64,000 nt of DNA from Terribacillus halophilus (lineage in GTDB: Bacteria; Bacillota; Bacilli; Bacillales; Amphibacillaceae), in the NCBI RefSeq assembly GCF_900162685.1, contig NZ_LT727828.1:1294723-1358722 (forward strand). The letters run 5' to 3'. Positions within the stretch are counted from its first letter, which is position 1, and each line of letters starts with the position of its first letter. The translations under genes and the position numbers were made by a program. A model generated the notes under the pieces. That model saw only the letters and a list, made by a program, of their open reading frames with translations. It made no database searches and was not told where the DNA came from. Positions 52,164 through 61,832 of this stretch are shown here, piece by piece.

Positions 52164-52763
52164 ATGACAGAGAAATGGATTTTTATCGGTGATAGCATTA
52201 CAGAGTGTGGAAGGTTTGAGGACCCGCTTGCAATAGGAGACGGTTACGTAAAAATGATTCAAGATGAAATAAAGCAGAAAAAAGAAGTAGAAATCATTAA
52301 CGAAGGAGTGGGAGGCAATCGTGTCACTGACTTAGCAGCGAGATGGAAAGAAGATGTACTTCTTCTAGCTCCAGACTTAATTTCTGTTTCTATTGGTATC
52401 AATGACGTTTGGAGACAGCTGGATCAGCCGCAAATGAAGCAGGTTTCACCTGAGGAATTCAAAGACGTTTATAACAACATCTTGGCAGAAACCGTCAAGC
52501 TTGAAACGAAGCTGTTTCTAATGGAGCCAACCATTATTGAAGAAGATAAGAATTCAAAAGGAAACCAGCTGCTGCTTCCGTATGTAGAGATTGTGCGGGA
52601 CCTGGCTACAACGTATAACGCAACACTTATCCCGACGCATACAGCATTCCTGGAAACAGAAAAAACTGGTTTGACAACGGATGGCGTCCATATGACGGAA
52701 ACTGGCAATCAGCTGATGGCTGATACATGGCTGAAAGCATATTTCGCTGCAGAAGGAATGTAA
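52164..52763 (+). CDS. SGNH/GDSL esterase (YesT-like)
   Basis: The protein has 199 residues. SGNH blocks: block I GDSITECGR (Ser10-region), Gly in GVGGNR, Asn in IGINDVW, and block V DGVHMTETG (Asp-x2-His). No signal peptide, so it is cytoplasmic. By analogy with YesT it may remove acetyl groups from an imported oligosaccharide. SD AAGAAGGGG. Ends the locus. Confidence 0.88.
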   Translation: MTEKWIFIGDSITECGRFEDPLAIGDGYVKMIQDEIKQKKEVEIINEGVGGNRVTDLAARWKEDVLLLAPDLISVSIGINDVWRQLDQPQMKQVSPEEFKDVYNNILAETVKLETKLFLMEPTIIEEDKNSKGNQLLLPYVEIVRDLATTYNATLIPTHTAFLETEKTGLTTDGVHMTETGNQLMADTWLKAYFAAEGM

Positions 52764-52832
52764 TACTTAGAAATCTAAAATACGCTGACATTAGACAAGG
52801 CTCTTCTTCATACTTTGTTCTGAGGTGATAAA

Positions 52833-53273
52833 ATGGCACGAGTCAAGTACACCAGCAAAGATGTGGATCTAATGGCCAGAATGATGCGAGCTGAAGCTGA
52901 AGGGGAAGGCCAGCAAGGCATGCTATACGTTGGAACGGTTATTGTGAACAGAGCGGTAGCTGACTGCTTAGACTTTGGAGATGTGCGAGCAATCCGTGAC
53001 GTTATTTTCCAAGTACAGGGCGGCAACTATTCGTTTGAAGCTGTACAAAAAGGGAACGTTTTTTATCAGCGAGCACGCGATTCAGAAAGACGACTGGCGG
53101 AAAGAAATCTAAAGTTTTGGAGGGAGCAGCCAGCACGGTTTTCCCTTTGGTACTTCAACCCCTACGCACCATGCCCTCCGACTTGGTACGATCAGCCTTT
53201 TACGGGCCAATTTAAAGACCATTGCTTTTATGAACCACAGCCGGGGACTTGTGAGAGTGTGTATATTGGATAA
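52833..53273 (+). CDS. cwlJ: Spore cortex-lytic hydrolase CwlJ
   Basis: This 146-residue single Hydrolase_2 domain closely matches B. subtilis CwlJ: DVDLMARMMRAEAEGEG near the N-terminus (catalytic Glu), FYQRARDSER in the middle and ARFSLWYFNPYAPCP near the end. CwlJ degrades cortex peptidoglycan in response to Ca-dipicolinate during germination and depends on the coat protein GerQ, not in this window. CATACTTT at 52810-52817 could be a sigma-E -10, but the -35 is weak. SD GAGGTGAT. A hairpin terminator follows. Confidence 0.93.
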   Translation: MARVKYTSKDVDLMARMMRAEAEGEGQQGMLYVGTVIVNRAVADCLDFGDVRAIRDVIFQVQGGNYSFEAVQKGNVFYQRARDSERRLAERNLKFWREQPARFSLWYFNPYAPCPPTWYDQPFTGQFKDHCFYEPQPGTCESVYIG

Positions 53274-53290
53274 AGTAAATAGCTTAGTCA

Positions 53291-53322
53291 GGAAGTGCAG
53301 TCTTTGAGATTGCACTTTTTTA
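53291..53322 (+). terminator. Terminator of cwlJ
   Basis: AAGTGCA and TGCACTTTTTT arms around about 13 bases, shortly after the stop. Confidence 0.75.
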
Positions 53323-53386
53323 CGTTAACCTAATTCCATGATTTACCGATAATGATACAATAATTGAAGAGGCAATTGGAGGTGCT

Positions 53387-53716
53387 CTGCCTATCAGATG
53401 GTTTACTAAAGGTAAAACAAAAGTATCTTTACTTACTGCGGTTGGTGTAGTCTTACTGTTTGTTCTCCAAGTGGTTCTAATTTTGAAAGTTCCATTAGAC
53501 AATGAAATCATTTCACTGTTCATGCGTGTTTTTATTCCTGTCTGTTTAATTTTATATATCCTTGGACCGATCTTTGGTTTTATTACAGCTTTCTTTGCGC
53601 AAACACAGGTATGGAAAGTAACGTTGGGAATAGTTTATTTTTTTATTGGGGCAGTTTTAATTCCTTATTCTATTTTTGTTATTACTTTCCGTTATTTTGT
53701 GGGATTCGGCGGCTAA
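53387..53716 (+). CDS. Membrane protein, possible CTG start
   Basis: From CTG 53387 the frame gives 109 residues with three transmembrane helices (about 14-33, 40-66, 80-100). The first ATG/GTG/TTG in frame (GTG 53471) cuts into the first helix and has no ribosome site, whereas TTGGAGG (53376-53382) sits 4 bases before CTG and TGATACAAT (53353-53361) resembles an extended -10. The basic residues WFTKGKTK precede helix 1 as expected for a true N-terminus. Start codon unproven. Function unknown. Confidence 0.5.
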   Translation: MPIRWFTKGKTKVSLLTAVGVVLLFVLQVVLILKVPLDNEIISLFMRVFIPVCLILYILGPIFGFITAFFAQTQVWKVTLGIVYFFIGAVLIPYSIFVITFRYFVGFGG

Positions 53717-53807
53717 ACATAAAGTTCCATTATACATTTCAAAAATAGAGGGAGCTTTCTTCTGGCAAAAGTTTTGAATCTAGTATCTAACTATAGAGGT
53801 GAATCTA

Positions 53808-54545
53808 ATGACAAATGAGCTACAGCACGCATTAAAGGTATTGAAACAAAAACAGTGGATAGACCTGACTCATACATTCGGACCAGACTCTCCGTATTTC
53901 TCGGCATTTGAACCAGCAAAGTTTCAGACGCTCTTTACCCATAATGATGGTTTTTTTGCACAGAATTTCTCTTTTCCTGGTCAGTATGGGACGCACTTGG
54001 ATGCACCGATTCATTTCGTTCGGAACACGCGTTACTTAGAGGAGCTTGAGCTGCAGGAATTGGTGCTGCCGCTGGTTGTCATTGATAAATCAGGGGAAGC
54101 GGCTGCGAATCACGACTACTCATTGTCTGTAGCTGACATTTTGGCGTTTGAAGCAGAACACGGAGAAATTGAGCCAGACACATTTGTTGCTTTGCGAACG
54201 GATTGGAGCAAGCGTTGGCCTGATCAAGTGAAAATGGATAACAAAGATGAACAAGGCAACAGTCACTCTCCCGGCTGGTCGCTTGCAGCGTTAAAGTTTC
54301 TATATGAAGAGAGAGAAATAAAGGCAGTTGGTCATGAAACCTTTGATACCGATGCCGCCGTTGACTTTCAGAAAAACGGTGCTTTAGTTGGCGAGTACTA
54401 TGTGTTGGAACAAGACTCCTATCAAGTAGAACTGTTAACAAATCTCGATCAGCTGCCAGCCAAAGGGGCATTTATCTTTAATATAGTACCAAAAGCTGAA
54501 AAAGCATCAGGATTTCCTGTTCGGTCGTTTGCTGTCTTGCCATAA
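53808..54545 (+). CDS. Cyclase-family hydrolase (KynB-like)
   Basis: This 245-residue protein of the cyclase/arylformamidase family has an N-terminal WIDLTHTFGPDSP, the metal motif GTHLDAPIHF (about 65-74; HxxxDxxxH type) and a C-terminal GHETFDTDA. Family members hydrolyse amides such as N-formylkynurenine or isatin. The frame opens at GTG 53799, which is part of the SD AGAGGTG; ATG 53808 is the start. Substrate unknown. No kynurenine genes nearby. Confidence 0.82.
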   Translation: MTNELQHALKVLKQKQWIDLTHTFGPDSPYFSAFEPAKFQTLFTHNDGFFAQNFSFPGQYGTHLDAPIHFVRNTRYLEELELQELVLPLVVIDKSGEAAANHDYSLSVADILAFEAEHGEIEPDTFVALRTDWSKRWPDQVKMDNKDEQGNSHSPGWSLAALKFLYEEREIKAVGHETFDTDAAVDFQKNGALVGEYYVLEQDSYQVELLTNLDQLPAKGAFIFNIVPKAEKASGFPVRSFAVLP

Positions 54546-54615
54546 GCATGCAAGATTGGATCGCCTCCAATTCGGTTATAAATAAGTACTGCTACCGAGC
54601 CGAGGAGGAAGACTT

Positions 54616-54675
54616 ATGGAGTCAGCGCAAAATAGTACAGAGATATTTAAGCTTGCATATATGAACAAAATGTAA
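54616..54675 (+). CDS. Very short ORF with a strong ribosome site
   Basis: ATG 54616 follows CGAGGAGGAAGACTT and encodes 19 residues (MESAQNSTEIFKLAYMNKM) before TAA. Its stop is 2 bp before a perfect inverted repeat upstream of the next gene. It could be a leader peptide or a chance frame. Confidence 0.3.
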   Translation: MESAQNSTEIFKLAYMNKM

Positions 54676-54677
54676 TT

Positions 54678-54724
54678 TTTATGTATATTATGGCGAAAAT
54701 ATACATAAATGCATCGATATACAT
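54678..54724. promoter_or_regulatory. Inverted repeat plus third half-site upstream of the 54750 gene
   Basis: TTTATGTATATT (54678-54689) and AATATACATAAA (54698-54709) are perfect inverted arms around 8 bases. A further ATATACAT half-site lies at 54717-54724, 18 bp (under two helical turns) beyond the previous copy. The set lies 26-72 bp before the gene at 54750. Suggests an operator for a dimeric regulator or a hairpin; no T-run follows. Confidence 0.5.
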
Positions 54725-54749
54725 GCTACACTTTTGTTGGAGGTGGCCT

Positions 54750-55088
54750 ATGTACTTAGATGAGACGAAACGTTATCGGTTTATCGAATCTGTTCCTTAT
54801 GGCAAATATTTTATGGTTCGCATCTATGACTTGGAGCTGCAAGAGGAGTATACGGTAACCGATTGGCTGTTGAGCAAGTATACGGATAAGGCGCTGAAGG
54901 AATTCTATCTTCAGATTAAGCGCGATATTTTTGCAACGAATAACAAACAAGAAGAACTGAATTCAGAATTGGGAGATATGCAGCAGCGGCTGTTTGATTT
55001 TCTGGATGAAGAAGATGAAGATGATTTGCCGGTAAGCATGGAGAATGTGATACCATTCCCGGTTCCTGCATCTAATGCAGACAAATAA
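54750..55088 (+). CDS. Conserved hypothetical acidic protein
   Basis: The protein has 112 residues. Aromatic-rich N-terminal half (YRFIESVPYGKYFMVRIYDL), then a helical region and a Glu/Asp-rich tail ending IPFPVPASNADK. The frame opens upstream at 54681, but TTGGAGG (54737-54743) selects ATG 54750. No known domain recognised. Upstream of ysoA-tig. Confidence 0.65.
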   Translation: MYLDETKRYRFIESVPYGKYFMVRIYDLELQEEYTVTDWLLSKYTDKALKEFYLQIKRDIFATNNKQEELNSELGDMQQRLFDFLDEEDEDDLPVSMENVIPFPVPASNADK

Positions 55089-55230
55089 TCTATTGCATTG
55101 CAAAGGCTGTGAATAGTTTGATTCACAGCTTTTTGCTATTTTAAGTTTTCAATAAGCGTTTTCTTTGTTACATTTAAGGGTATAGCTGATACCAGGTCTC
55201 TGAACTGAAAATCTGATAAGGATGTTGCCG

Positions 55231-56214
55231 ATGGATAAAGAGAATAATGTAGTATTGTTCCCCGGTCTGAAGACGCGGCTGGAGCAGCAAGGAATGAAGG
55301 AGCTGCAGGAGAAGAATTATGCCGAAGCGATTCAGAAATTCGAACAGCTGTTGGATTATGGCTACCGACAGCCGGAAATTTTGACAGGGCGACTGATCTG
55401 CCTGATGGAACTTGGCAAGCATGAAGAGGCGGAAGAGATGTCCTTACAGCTGTTAGAAGCGAAGGACAAGGATTACCTGCAATATTTACATATTCATTTG
55501 ACGCTGCTGTTCCAGCTCGGTCGCTATGAGGAAGTAGTGGAAATGCTGGATGAGGTATATGCACTAGAGAATATACCTGTTCCGCTTCGGACTTCGTTTG
55601 AACAACTGCAAAAGGTGAGTCGGAAAATGGCGGAAGATAAGTATCAAACGGCAGCCGATCAGCTGATACATAACTTTGAGAAAGCAAGAAATAATCAGGA
55701 TGTCTCTGCTCAATGGCAGCTCATTCAGAAATGCCACCTGCTCGATTTAAGTCCTCATGTACAGAAGATGGAAGCGTATCTCCTTGATGAGCAGTCCGAT
55801 CCAGTAGTCCAGACAGCTGTACTGGAATGGTTCATCAAGCAGGAAATAGAATTTCCGGTTTCCATACATAAGATGAAAGAAACAATTACAGTTATACCTG
55901 AGAATTTACAGCTAGTAGACAAATCAGAAGGGATGGAGCGTGTACTTCAGCATCTCCAAATGCTTGAGCAGCAAAATCCATCACTTTTCGACCTGGTGTA
56001 CAAATTATTGTATCGCTATATGTATGTAAAATATCCTATCATTCCAGATGAAGACGAGAGCCTTACATTAGCTGCAGCGCTGCAAAAGCTGGCTAGCAGC
56101 TACTTACAGATTGAGCAGCCGCCTGTTTCAAATGAAGAAGCACAGCAAATCGCTTCCATGATGGAAGAAATTATCACATTTGAGGCAAAATATCTGACTG
56201 TTGCCGAGGAATGA
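55231..56214 (+). CDS. ysoA: TPR-repeat protein (YsoA-like)
   Basis: This 327-residue cytosolic helical protein has TPR motifs near the N-terminus (KELQEKNYAEAIQKFEQLLDY; KHEEAEEMSLQLLEA; GRYEEVVEMLDEVYA). It occupies the ysoA slot directly before tig, as in B. subtilis. Start chosen at ATG 55231 rather than ATG 55222, since AAGG abuts the latter. Role unknown. Confidence 0.8.
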   Translation: MDKENNVVLFPGLKTRLEQQGMKELQEKNYAEAIQKFEQLLDYGYRQPEILTGRLICLMELGKHEEAEEMSLQLLEAKDKDYLQYLHIHLTLLFQLGRYEEVVEMLDEVYALENIPVPLRTSFEQLQKVSRKMAEDKYQTAADQLIHNFEKARNNQDVSAQWQLIQKCHLLDLSPHVQKMEAYLLDEQSDPVVQTAVLEWFIKQEIEFPVSIHKMKETITVIPENLQLVDKSEGMERVLQHLQMLEQQNPSLFDLVYKLLYRYMYVKYPIIPDEDESLTLAAALQKLASSYLQIEQPPVSNEEAQQIASMMEEIITFEAKYLTVAEE

Positions 56215-56234
56215 CACAGTTCGTGTTGTAAGTG

Positions 56235-56262
56235 TTGAAAGCGACTATGAATATGTTATAAT
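56235..56262 (+). promoter_or_regulatory. Sigma-A promoter of tig
   Basis: TTGAAA (56235-56240), 16-bp spacer, TATAAT (56257-56262) with upstream TG. It lies 97 bp before the tig start. Confidence 0.8.
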
Positions 56263-56358
56263 GAGATGGTTGTAAACCAGTACTAGTTAATAACTTCTTT
56301 AATGCTAGAATTGAGAACGATTAACAGGTAAGAAACGATAGATGTTGGAGGGAATATT

Positions 56359-57648
56359 ATGTCAGCAAAATTCGAAAGAACAGAAGGCAAGAACGAGGGT
56401 GTCTTAACTATCACCCTATCCCCTGAAGAGTTGGACAACGCGCTTGACCAAGCGTTCAAAAAAGTTGTCAAAACAGTACAGGTACCAGGTTTCCGTAAAG
56501 GAAGAGTACCTCGTAAAATGTTCGAACAACGCTTTGGTGTAGAATCTCTATATCAAGATGCGATTGATATCGTGCTTCCTCAAGCTTATATGAACGCTGT
56601 TGAAGAGACTGGTATCGAGCCAGTTGCACAGCCGGATGTAGATCTTGAGCAGATTGAACAAGGTAAAGAACTTATCTTCAAAGCTACTGTAGCAATCAAA
56701 CCTGAAGTAGAACTTGGTGACTACAAAGGTCTTGAGGTAGAAGCAGAAGATACAGCTGTTTCCGACGAAGACGTTGAAAAAGAAATCGATACGCTTCGCA
56801 ACAACCAAGCTGAATTGGTTGTAAAAGAAGAAGGCACAGTTGGAGAAGGCGACACAGTTGTAATGGACTTCGAAGGTTTCGTTGATGGCGTTGCATTCGA
56901 AGGCGGAAAAGCAGAGAACCATAGCTTAGAAATCGGTTCTGGCAGCTTCATTCCTGGATTCGAAGAACAGCTTACAGGCAAAGAATCCGGCAGTGAGTCT
57001 GATATCACTGTAACATTCCCTGAAGAATATCATGCAGAAGAGCTTGCTGGTAAAGAAGCTGTCTTCAAAGTGAAAATTCATGAAATCAAAGCGAAAGAAC
57101 TTCCTGAGCTTGATGATGAATTCGCGAAAGACGTAGACGAAGAAGTAGAATCTTTGGATGCACTTCGTGAGAAAACGAAAAACCGTCTGCAAGAAGAAAA
57201 AGCAAACGCAGCTGAAAACAACAAGCGTGAACAGCTAATCAACCTTGCTACTGATAACGCAACTGTAGACGTTCCTCAAGCAATGGTAGATACAGAGCTT
57301 GACCGTATGGTTCGTGAATTCGAACAGCGCTTGCAAATGCAAGGTATGACGCTTGAAATGTATCAGCAGTTCTCTGGTCAAGATGAAGCTGCACTTCGCG
57401 AGCAAATGAAAGAAGATGCTGGCAAACGTGTGAAAACAAACTTGACTCTTGAAGCGATCGCGAAAGCGGAAAAACTTGAAGTAACTGATGAGGACGTTAA
57501 TGCTGAGCTTGATAAAATGGCTGAAATGTACCAAACAGACAAAGAACAATTAACACAAATGCTTGGTGGCAACACAGATGCTATTAAAGATGATTTGAAG
57601 TTCCAAAAAGCAATTGACGTGTTGGTTGAAAACAGCAAAACTGCATAA
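56359..57648 (+). CDS. tig: Trigger factor
   Basis: The protein has 429 residues. The N-terminal ribosome-binding domain has the [11 protein letters not shown] signature (about 36-46). The central FKBP-type peptidyl-prolyl isomerase domain (about 160-245) includes [20 protein letters not shown]. The C-terminal helical chaperone domain follows. It is the ribosome-associated chaperone that first meets nascent chains. Strong SD TTGGAGGG and highly biased codons suit high expression. Own promoter and terminator. Confidence 0.97.
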   Translation: MSAKFERTEGKNEGVLTITLSPEELDNALDQAFKKVVKTVQVPGFRKGRVPRKMFEQRFGVESLYQDAIDIVLPQAYMNAVEETGIEPVAQPDVDLEQIEQGKELIFKATVAIKPEVELGDYKGLEVEAEDTAVSDEDVEKEIDTLRNNQAELVVKEEGTVGEGDTVVMDFEGFVDGVAFEGGKAENHSLEIGSGSFIPGFEEQLTGKESGSESDITVTFPEEYHAEELAGKEAVFKVKIHEIKAKELPELDDEFAKDVDEEVESLDALREKTKNRLQEEKANAAENNKREQLINLATDNATVDVPQAMVDTELDRMVREFEQRLQMQGMTLEMYQQFSGQDEAALREQMKEDAGKRVKTNLTLEAIAKAEKLEVTDEDVNAELDKMAEMYQTDKEQLTQMLGGNTDAIKDDLKFQKAIDVLVENSKTA

Positions 57649-57658
57649 GATAGACATA

Positions 57659-57697
57659 GAGAAAAACAAGGCAGCAACCACTGTGCCTTGTTTTTCT
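57659..57697 (+). terminator. Terminator of tig
   Basis: GAAAAACAAGGCA and TGCCTTGTTTTTC form a perfect 13-bp stem around 10 bases. Confidence 0.92.
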
Positions 57698-57793
57698 AAA
57701 ACATAAACGTATACACAGGGAGGGATTCTTACCTTCTCTGTGGAATACGTGCATGAACGACTTTTTTGTTTACATATACTACATACATATGGT

Positions 57794-57821
57794 TTGACTT
57801 TTACAAAAAAAACTCCATAAT
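57794..57821 (+). promoter_or_regulatory. Candidate clpX promoter
   Basis: TTGACT (57794-57799), 16-bp spacer, CATAAT (57816-57821). This would leave a 235-base leader before clpX. The 407-bp tig-clpX gap has no other recognised content apart from this and the tig terminator. Confidence 0.5.
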
Positions 57822-58055
57822 AAAACGTACCTCTTTTTTCGTATATGCAGTATTTGCCAGCAGGAGATAGGGAGAGAAATCTTTCGAAGCGAGGGTTTAT
57901 ACCCTGTTATTTGGCTAATACTGAGGGAAAAAGTGTTTTGCTTTTTAATACTGCTGTTATCTGATATGATTGGCTAAAGGAAGGCTGGGCGCATCCAGAA
58001 TGTGTTTGATCTTTCGAGATATCATATATAGATATTACATTCGAGGGGTGAAATG

Positions 58056-59336
58056 ATGTTTAAATTTAATGAAGAAAAAGGGCAGCTGAAATGCTCTTTC
58101 TGCGGCAAAAGCCAAGACCAAGTACGTAAATTAGTAGCCGGACCAGGCGTCTATATATGTGATGAGTGCATCGACTTGTGCACCGAGATCGTGGAAGAGG
58201 AACTTGGAAATGAAGAAGAAGTAGAATTCAAAGAAATTCCAAAACCACAAGAAATCCGCGACATCCTGAACGACTATGTTATCGGACAGGACAAAGCGAA
58301 GAAAAACCTTGCTGTAGCGGTATACAACCATTACAAACGGATTAACTCCACAAAAGGTTCAGACGATGTAGAATTGTCTAAGAGTAATATTGCGATGATC
58401 GGACCGACTGGTAGCGGTAAGACGTTGCTTGCACAGACATTAGCGCGTATTCTTAACGTACCATTCGCTATTGCGGATGCGACTTCTTTAACAGAAGCAG
58501 GTTACGTTGGAGAAGACGTAGAGAACATCTTGCTTAAATTGATCCAATCTGCGGACTACGATGTAGAAAAAGCAGAAAAAGGTATCATTTACATTGATGA
58601 AATTGATAAAGTTGCTCGTAAATCCGAAAACCCATCCATCACACGCGATGTATCAGGGGAAGGTGTACAGCAAGCACTTCTTAAAATCCTTGAAGGTACG
58701 GTAGCAAGCGTTCCGCCACAAGGCGGCCGTAAGCATCCGCATCAAGAATTCATCCAGATTGATACGACGAATGTTCTGTTTATCTGCGGTGGTGCATTTG
58801 ATGGTATTGAGCAAATTATCAAACGCCGTCTTGGTAACAAAGTAATCGGCTTCGGTGCTAGTGAAGAAGGCAGCCAAACACTTGATAAAGGCGAACTGCT
58901 TGCTAAAGTATTGCCAGAAGATATGCTGAAATTCGGTTTGATTCCTGAATTTATCGGTCGTCTTCCAGTTATCGGTGCTCTAGAGCCGCTTGATGAAGTG
59001 GCGTTGGTTGAAATCTTGACGAAACCAAAAAATGCATTGGTTAAACAATACGAAAAGCTATTCCAGATGGACCATGTAGAATTGGTAATTGAGGAAGAAG
59101 CATTGAGCGAAATTGCAAAACTGGCAATCGAACGTAAAACTGGTGCACGTGGCTTGCGTTCCATTATGGAAGGTATCATGCTTGATGTTATGTATGAGCT
59201 GCCGTCCCGTGATGATATTAAGCAATGCATCATAACTAAAGATACCGTACTGCTTGAAAACGGCCGTCCGAAATTTGTTCTTCACGATGGCACGGTTACA
59301 GATGAAAATAAACAATCTCCAAAAGAGAGCGCATAA
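58056..59336 (+). CDS. clpX: ATP-dependent Clp protease ATP-binding subunit ClpX
   Basis: The protein has 426 residues. The N-terminal zinc-binding domain has two Cys pairs ([16 protein letters not shown]). The AAA+ core has Walker A GPTGSGKT (about 117-124), pore loop GYVGED, Walker [13 protein letters not shown] loop GGRKHP, and the ClpP-docking IGF in KVIGFGA. It unfolds substrates for ClpP or acts as a chaperone. ATG 58053 is 4 bases from the SD GAGGGG; ATG 58056 matches the conserved MFKFNEEKG start. Confidence 0.97.
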   Translation: MFKFNEEKGQLKCSFCGKSQDQVRKLVAGPGVYICDECIDLCTEIVEEELGNEEEVEFKEIPKPQEIRDILNDYVIGQDKAKKNLAVAVYNHYKRINSTKGSDDVELSKSNIAMIGPTGSGKTLLAQTLARILNVPFAIADATSLTEAGYVGEDVENILLKLIQSADYDVEKAEKGIIYIDEIDKVARKSENPSITRDVSGEGVQQALLKILEGTVASVPPQGGRKHPHQEFIQIDTTNVLFICGGAFDGIEQIIKRRLGNKVIGFGASEEGSQTLDKGELLAKVLPEDMLKFGLIPEFIGRLPVIGALEPLDEVALVEILTKPKNALVKQYEKLFQMDHVELVIEEEALSEIAKLAIERKTGARGLRSIMEGIMLDVMYELPSRDDIKQCIITKDTVLLENGRPKFVLHDGTVTDENKQSPKESA

Positions 59337-59371
59337 GTTCACTTCATCAATCAGGCAATATAACATGTACA

Positions 59372-59412
59372 GCAAATCCCTTGTTACAGTTGGTGGCAAG
59401 GGATTTTTTTCT
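59372..59412 (+). terminator. Terminator of clpX
   Basis: AAATCCCTTG and CAAGGGATTTTTTT arms around 13 bases, 40 bp after the stop. Confidence 0.88.
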
Positions 59413-59495
59413 TTAAATACACAAAGTATGGGTACGGTACCGCTGTTGTGTATATACTTTAAGAAGGACTTAAGAAGACATATGGAGGTGTCACG

Positions 59496-61832
59496 ATGGG
59501 AGAAAAAGAGAAGACACTAGTAACGCCTCTCTTGCCCTTACGAGGATTGCTTATTTTTCCTACGATGGTGTTGCATTTAGATGTAGGGAGAGAGAAATCT
59601 GTGCATGCATTGGAGCGTGCTATGCTGGAAGAAGAAACAATCTTTCTTGCTGCGCAAAAAGAGGTTGACCTGGACCAGCCGACGGAAGAAGAAATTCATC
59701 GAGTAGGTACCGTAGCGAAAGTCAATCAAATGATGAAGCTGCCGAATGGTACGATGCGAGTGCTGGTTGAAGGATTATATAGAGCGGAAATCATTCGTTT
59801 TGTTGAAGATGAAAAGCAATTTATTGTTGAAATTGAGGAAAGACCAGACGAGCATGGAACGAAGAATGAAGAAGAAGCGCTCATGCGTGCATTGTTGGAA
59901 CAGTTTGAGCAATACATAAAGGTTTCGAAGAAGATTGGCCAGGAAACGTTAGCAACCTTAACAGATATCAAAGAGCCGGGACGGATGGCGGATATTATTA
60001 CGTCGCATCTTTCTTTGCGATTAGAAGATAAACAGGAAATTTTGGAGATGCTCGATGTAAAAGAACGGCTGCGTCATATCATCACCATTATTACCAATGA
60101 GCGAGAAGTACTGGATCTAGAGAAAAAAATCGGACAGCGTGTAAAGCAGTCTGTTGAGAAAACACAAAAGGAATATTATTTGCGTGAACAAATGAAAGCA
60201 ATCCAGAAGGAACTGGGCGATCGGGATGGCAAGTCCGGGGAAATCGAACAGTTCCGTGAAGATATTAAGAATTCGGACATGACAGATCATATGAAAGAAA
60301 TTGCAGAGAAAGAGCTGAGCCGATACGAACGAGTACCGCAAAGCTCGGCGGAAAGCTCTGTTATCCGCAACTATTTGGAATGGTTGATTGCCTTGCCGTG
60401 GAAGAAACAAACAGAAGACAACCTGGATATCCCGCATGCGGAGGAAACGCTGGATGAAGATCACTATGGGTTGGAAAAAGTGAAGGAACGGATATTGGAA
60501 TATTTGGCTGTACAAAAACTGACCAATTCCTTAAAAGGACCGATTCTGTGCCTCGCTGGACCTCCTGGGGTCGGTAAAACATCTTTGGCTACAAGCATTG
60601 GGAAAGCGATAAACCGTGAGTTCGTTCGTATATCATTAGGTGGTGTACGAGACGAAGCAGAAATCCGCGGTCATCGCCGGACATATGTCGGCGCGATGCC
60701 AGGACGTATCATGCAAGGGATGCGCCGTGCAGGAACGACAAATCCAATCGTTCTTCTTGATGAGATTGACAAGATGTCAAATGATTTCCGAGGCGATCCA
60801 TCTTCGGCGATGCTAGAAGTGCTTGATCCGGAACAAAACAGCACATTTAGCGATCACTTCATTGAAGAAACGTATGATCTTTCGAATGTTATGTTCATTG
60901 CAACAGCGAACAACCTTGGTTCTATACCTGGTCCGTTGCTGGATAGAATGGAGATTATCAGCATAGCAGGTTACACTGAAGTGGAAAAACTTCATATTGC
61001 TAAAGAACATTTGCTGCCAAAGCAGATTAAAGAAAATGGATTGAAAAAAGGGAACATTATCTTAAAAGATGAAGCATTGCAACATATTGTCCGCCGTTAT
61101 ACAAGAGAAGCTGGTGTCCGCGGGCTTGAGCGTGAGCTGGCTGCTGTATGCCGGAAAGTTGCCAGAATCATTGTATCAGAAGATAAGAAGCGAATTACCG
61201 TTACCGAAAAGAAAGTGGAAGAATTGCTTGGACGTCCGCGCTTCCGTTATGGTTTAATGGAAGAGGAGAATCAAGTTGGCGCAGCGACAGGTCTTGCTTA
61301 TACAACAGCCGGCGGAGACACACTATCCATCGAAGTTTCCTTATCTCCAGGTAAAGGAAAACTGACGCTCACTGGTAAACTTGGCGATGTAATGAAAGAA
61401 TCTGCCCAGGCAGCATTCAGCTATATCCGTTCTAATGCCGAGGAGCTAGGTGTGGATCCGAATTTCCATGAACAGTATGATATCCATATCCATGTGCCAG
61501 AAGGAGCAACGCCAAAGGATGGACCTTCAGCTGGTATTACGATTGCGACCGCTTTGACGAGTGCATTGACGGGCAGACCGGTACGAAAAGAAGTTGGTAT
61601 GACCGGGGAGATTACACTGCGCGGGCGTGTGCTGCCGATTGGCGGCTTGAAGGAGAAGTCCTTGAGTGCGCATCGTGCCGGAATCTCAACGATTCTTTTC
61701 CCAGCCGATAATGACCGGGATCTGGAAGACATTCCGGACACAATTAAGCAGGACATGACGTTTATCAAAGTCAGCCATCTTGATGAGGTATTAAAATACG
61801 CATTGGTGGAAGATAAACATGAAAGTAACTGA
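59496..61832 (+). CDS. lonA: ATP-dependent protease LonA
   Basis: The protein has 778 residues. An N-terminal LAN substrate-binding domain (about 8-200) is followed by a coiled-coil linker, AAA+ with Walker A GPPGVGKT (about 354-361) and Walker [10 protein letters not shown], and a C-terminal protease domain with catalytic Ser in KDGPSAG (about 679) and Lys in [14 protein letters not shown]. It degrades misfolded and regulatory proteins. SD GGAGGTG. In B. subtilis lonB lies between clpX and lonA; it is absent here. Overlaps engB by 14 bp. Confidence 0.98.
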   Translation: MGEKEKTLVTPLLPLRGLLIFPTMVLHLDVGREKSVHALERAMLEEETIFLAAQKEVDLDQPTEEEIHRVGTVAKVNQMMKLPNGTMRVLVEGLYRAEIIRFVEDEKQFIVEIEERPDEHGTKNEEEALMRALLEQFEQYIKVSKKIGQETLATLTDIKEPGRMADIITSHLSLRLEDKQEILEMLDVKERLRHIITIITNEREVLDLEKKIGQRVKQSVEKTQKEYYLREQMKAIQKELGDRDGKSGEIEQFREDIKNSDMTDHMKEIAEKELSRYERVPQSSAESSVIRNYLEWLIALPWKKQTEDNLDIPHAEETLDEDHYGLEKVKERILEYLAVQKLTNSLKGPILCLAGPPGVGKTSLATSIGKAINREFVRISLGGVRDEAEIRGHRRTYVGAMPGRIMQGMRRAGTTNPIVLLDEIDKMSNDFRGDPSSAMLEVLDPEQNSTFSDHFIEETYDLSNVMFIATANNLGSIPGPLLDRMEIISIAGYTEVEKLHIAKEHLLPKQIKENGLKKGNIILKDEALQHIVRRYTREAGVRGLERELAAVCRKVARIIVSEDKKRITVTEKKVEELLGRPRFRYGLMEEENQVGAATGLAYTTAGGDTLSIEVSLSPGKGKLTLTGKLGDVMKESAQAAFSYIRSNAEELGVDPNFHEQYDIHIHVPEGATPKDGPSAGITIATALTSALTGRPVRKEVGMTGEITLRGRVLPIGGLKEKSLSAHRAGISTILFPADNDRDLEDIPDTIKQDMTFIKVSHLDEVLKYALVEDKHESN

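Noticed and set aside
55136-55687. 183-codon minus-strand frame over ysoA
   Set aside because: Antisense to the TPR protein gene; composition rich in Ser and Pro without motif, typical of a shadow.
59254-59520. 88-codon plus-strand frame over the clpX end and terminator
   Set aside because: Reads through the clpX terminator in another frame; no conserved content.
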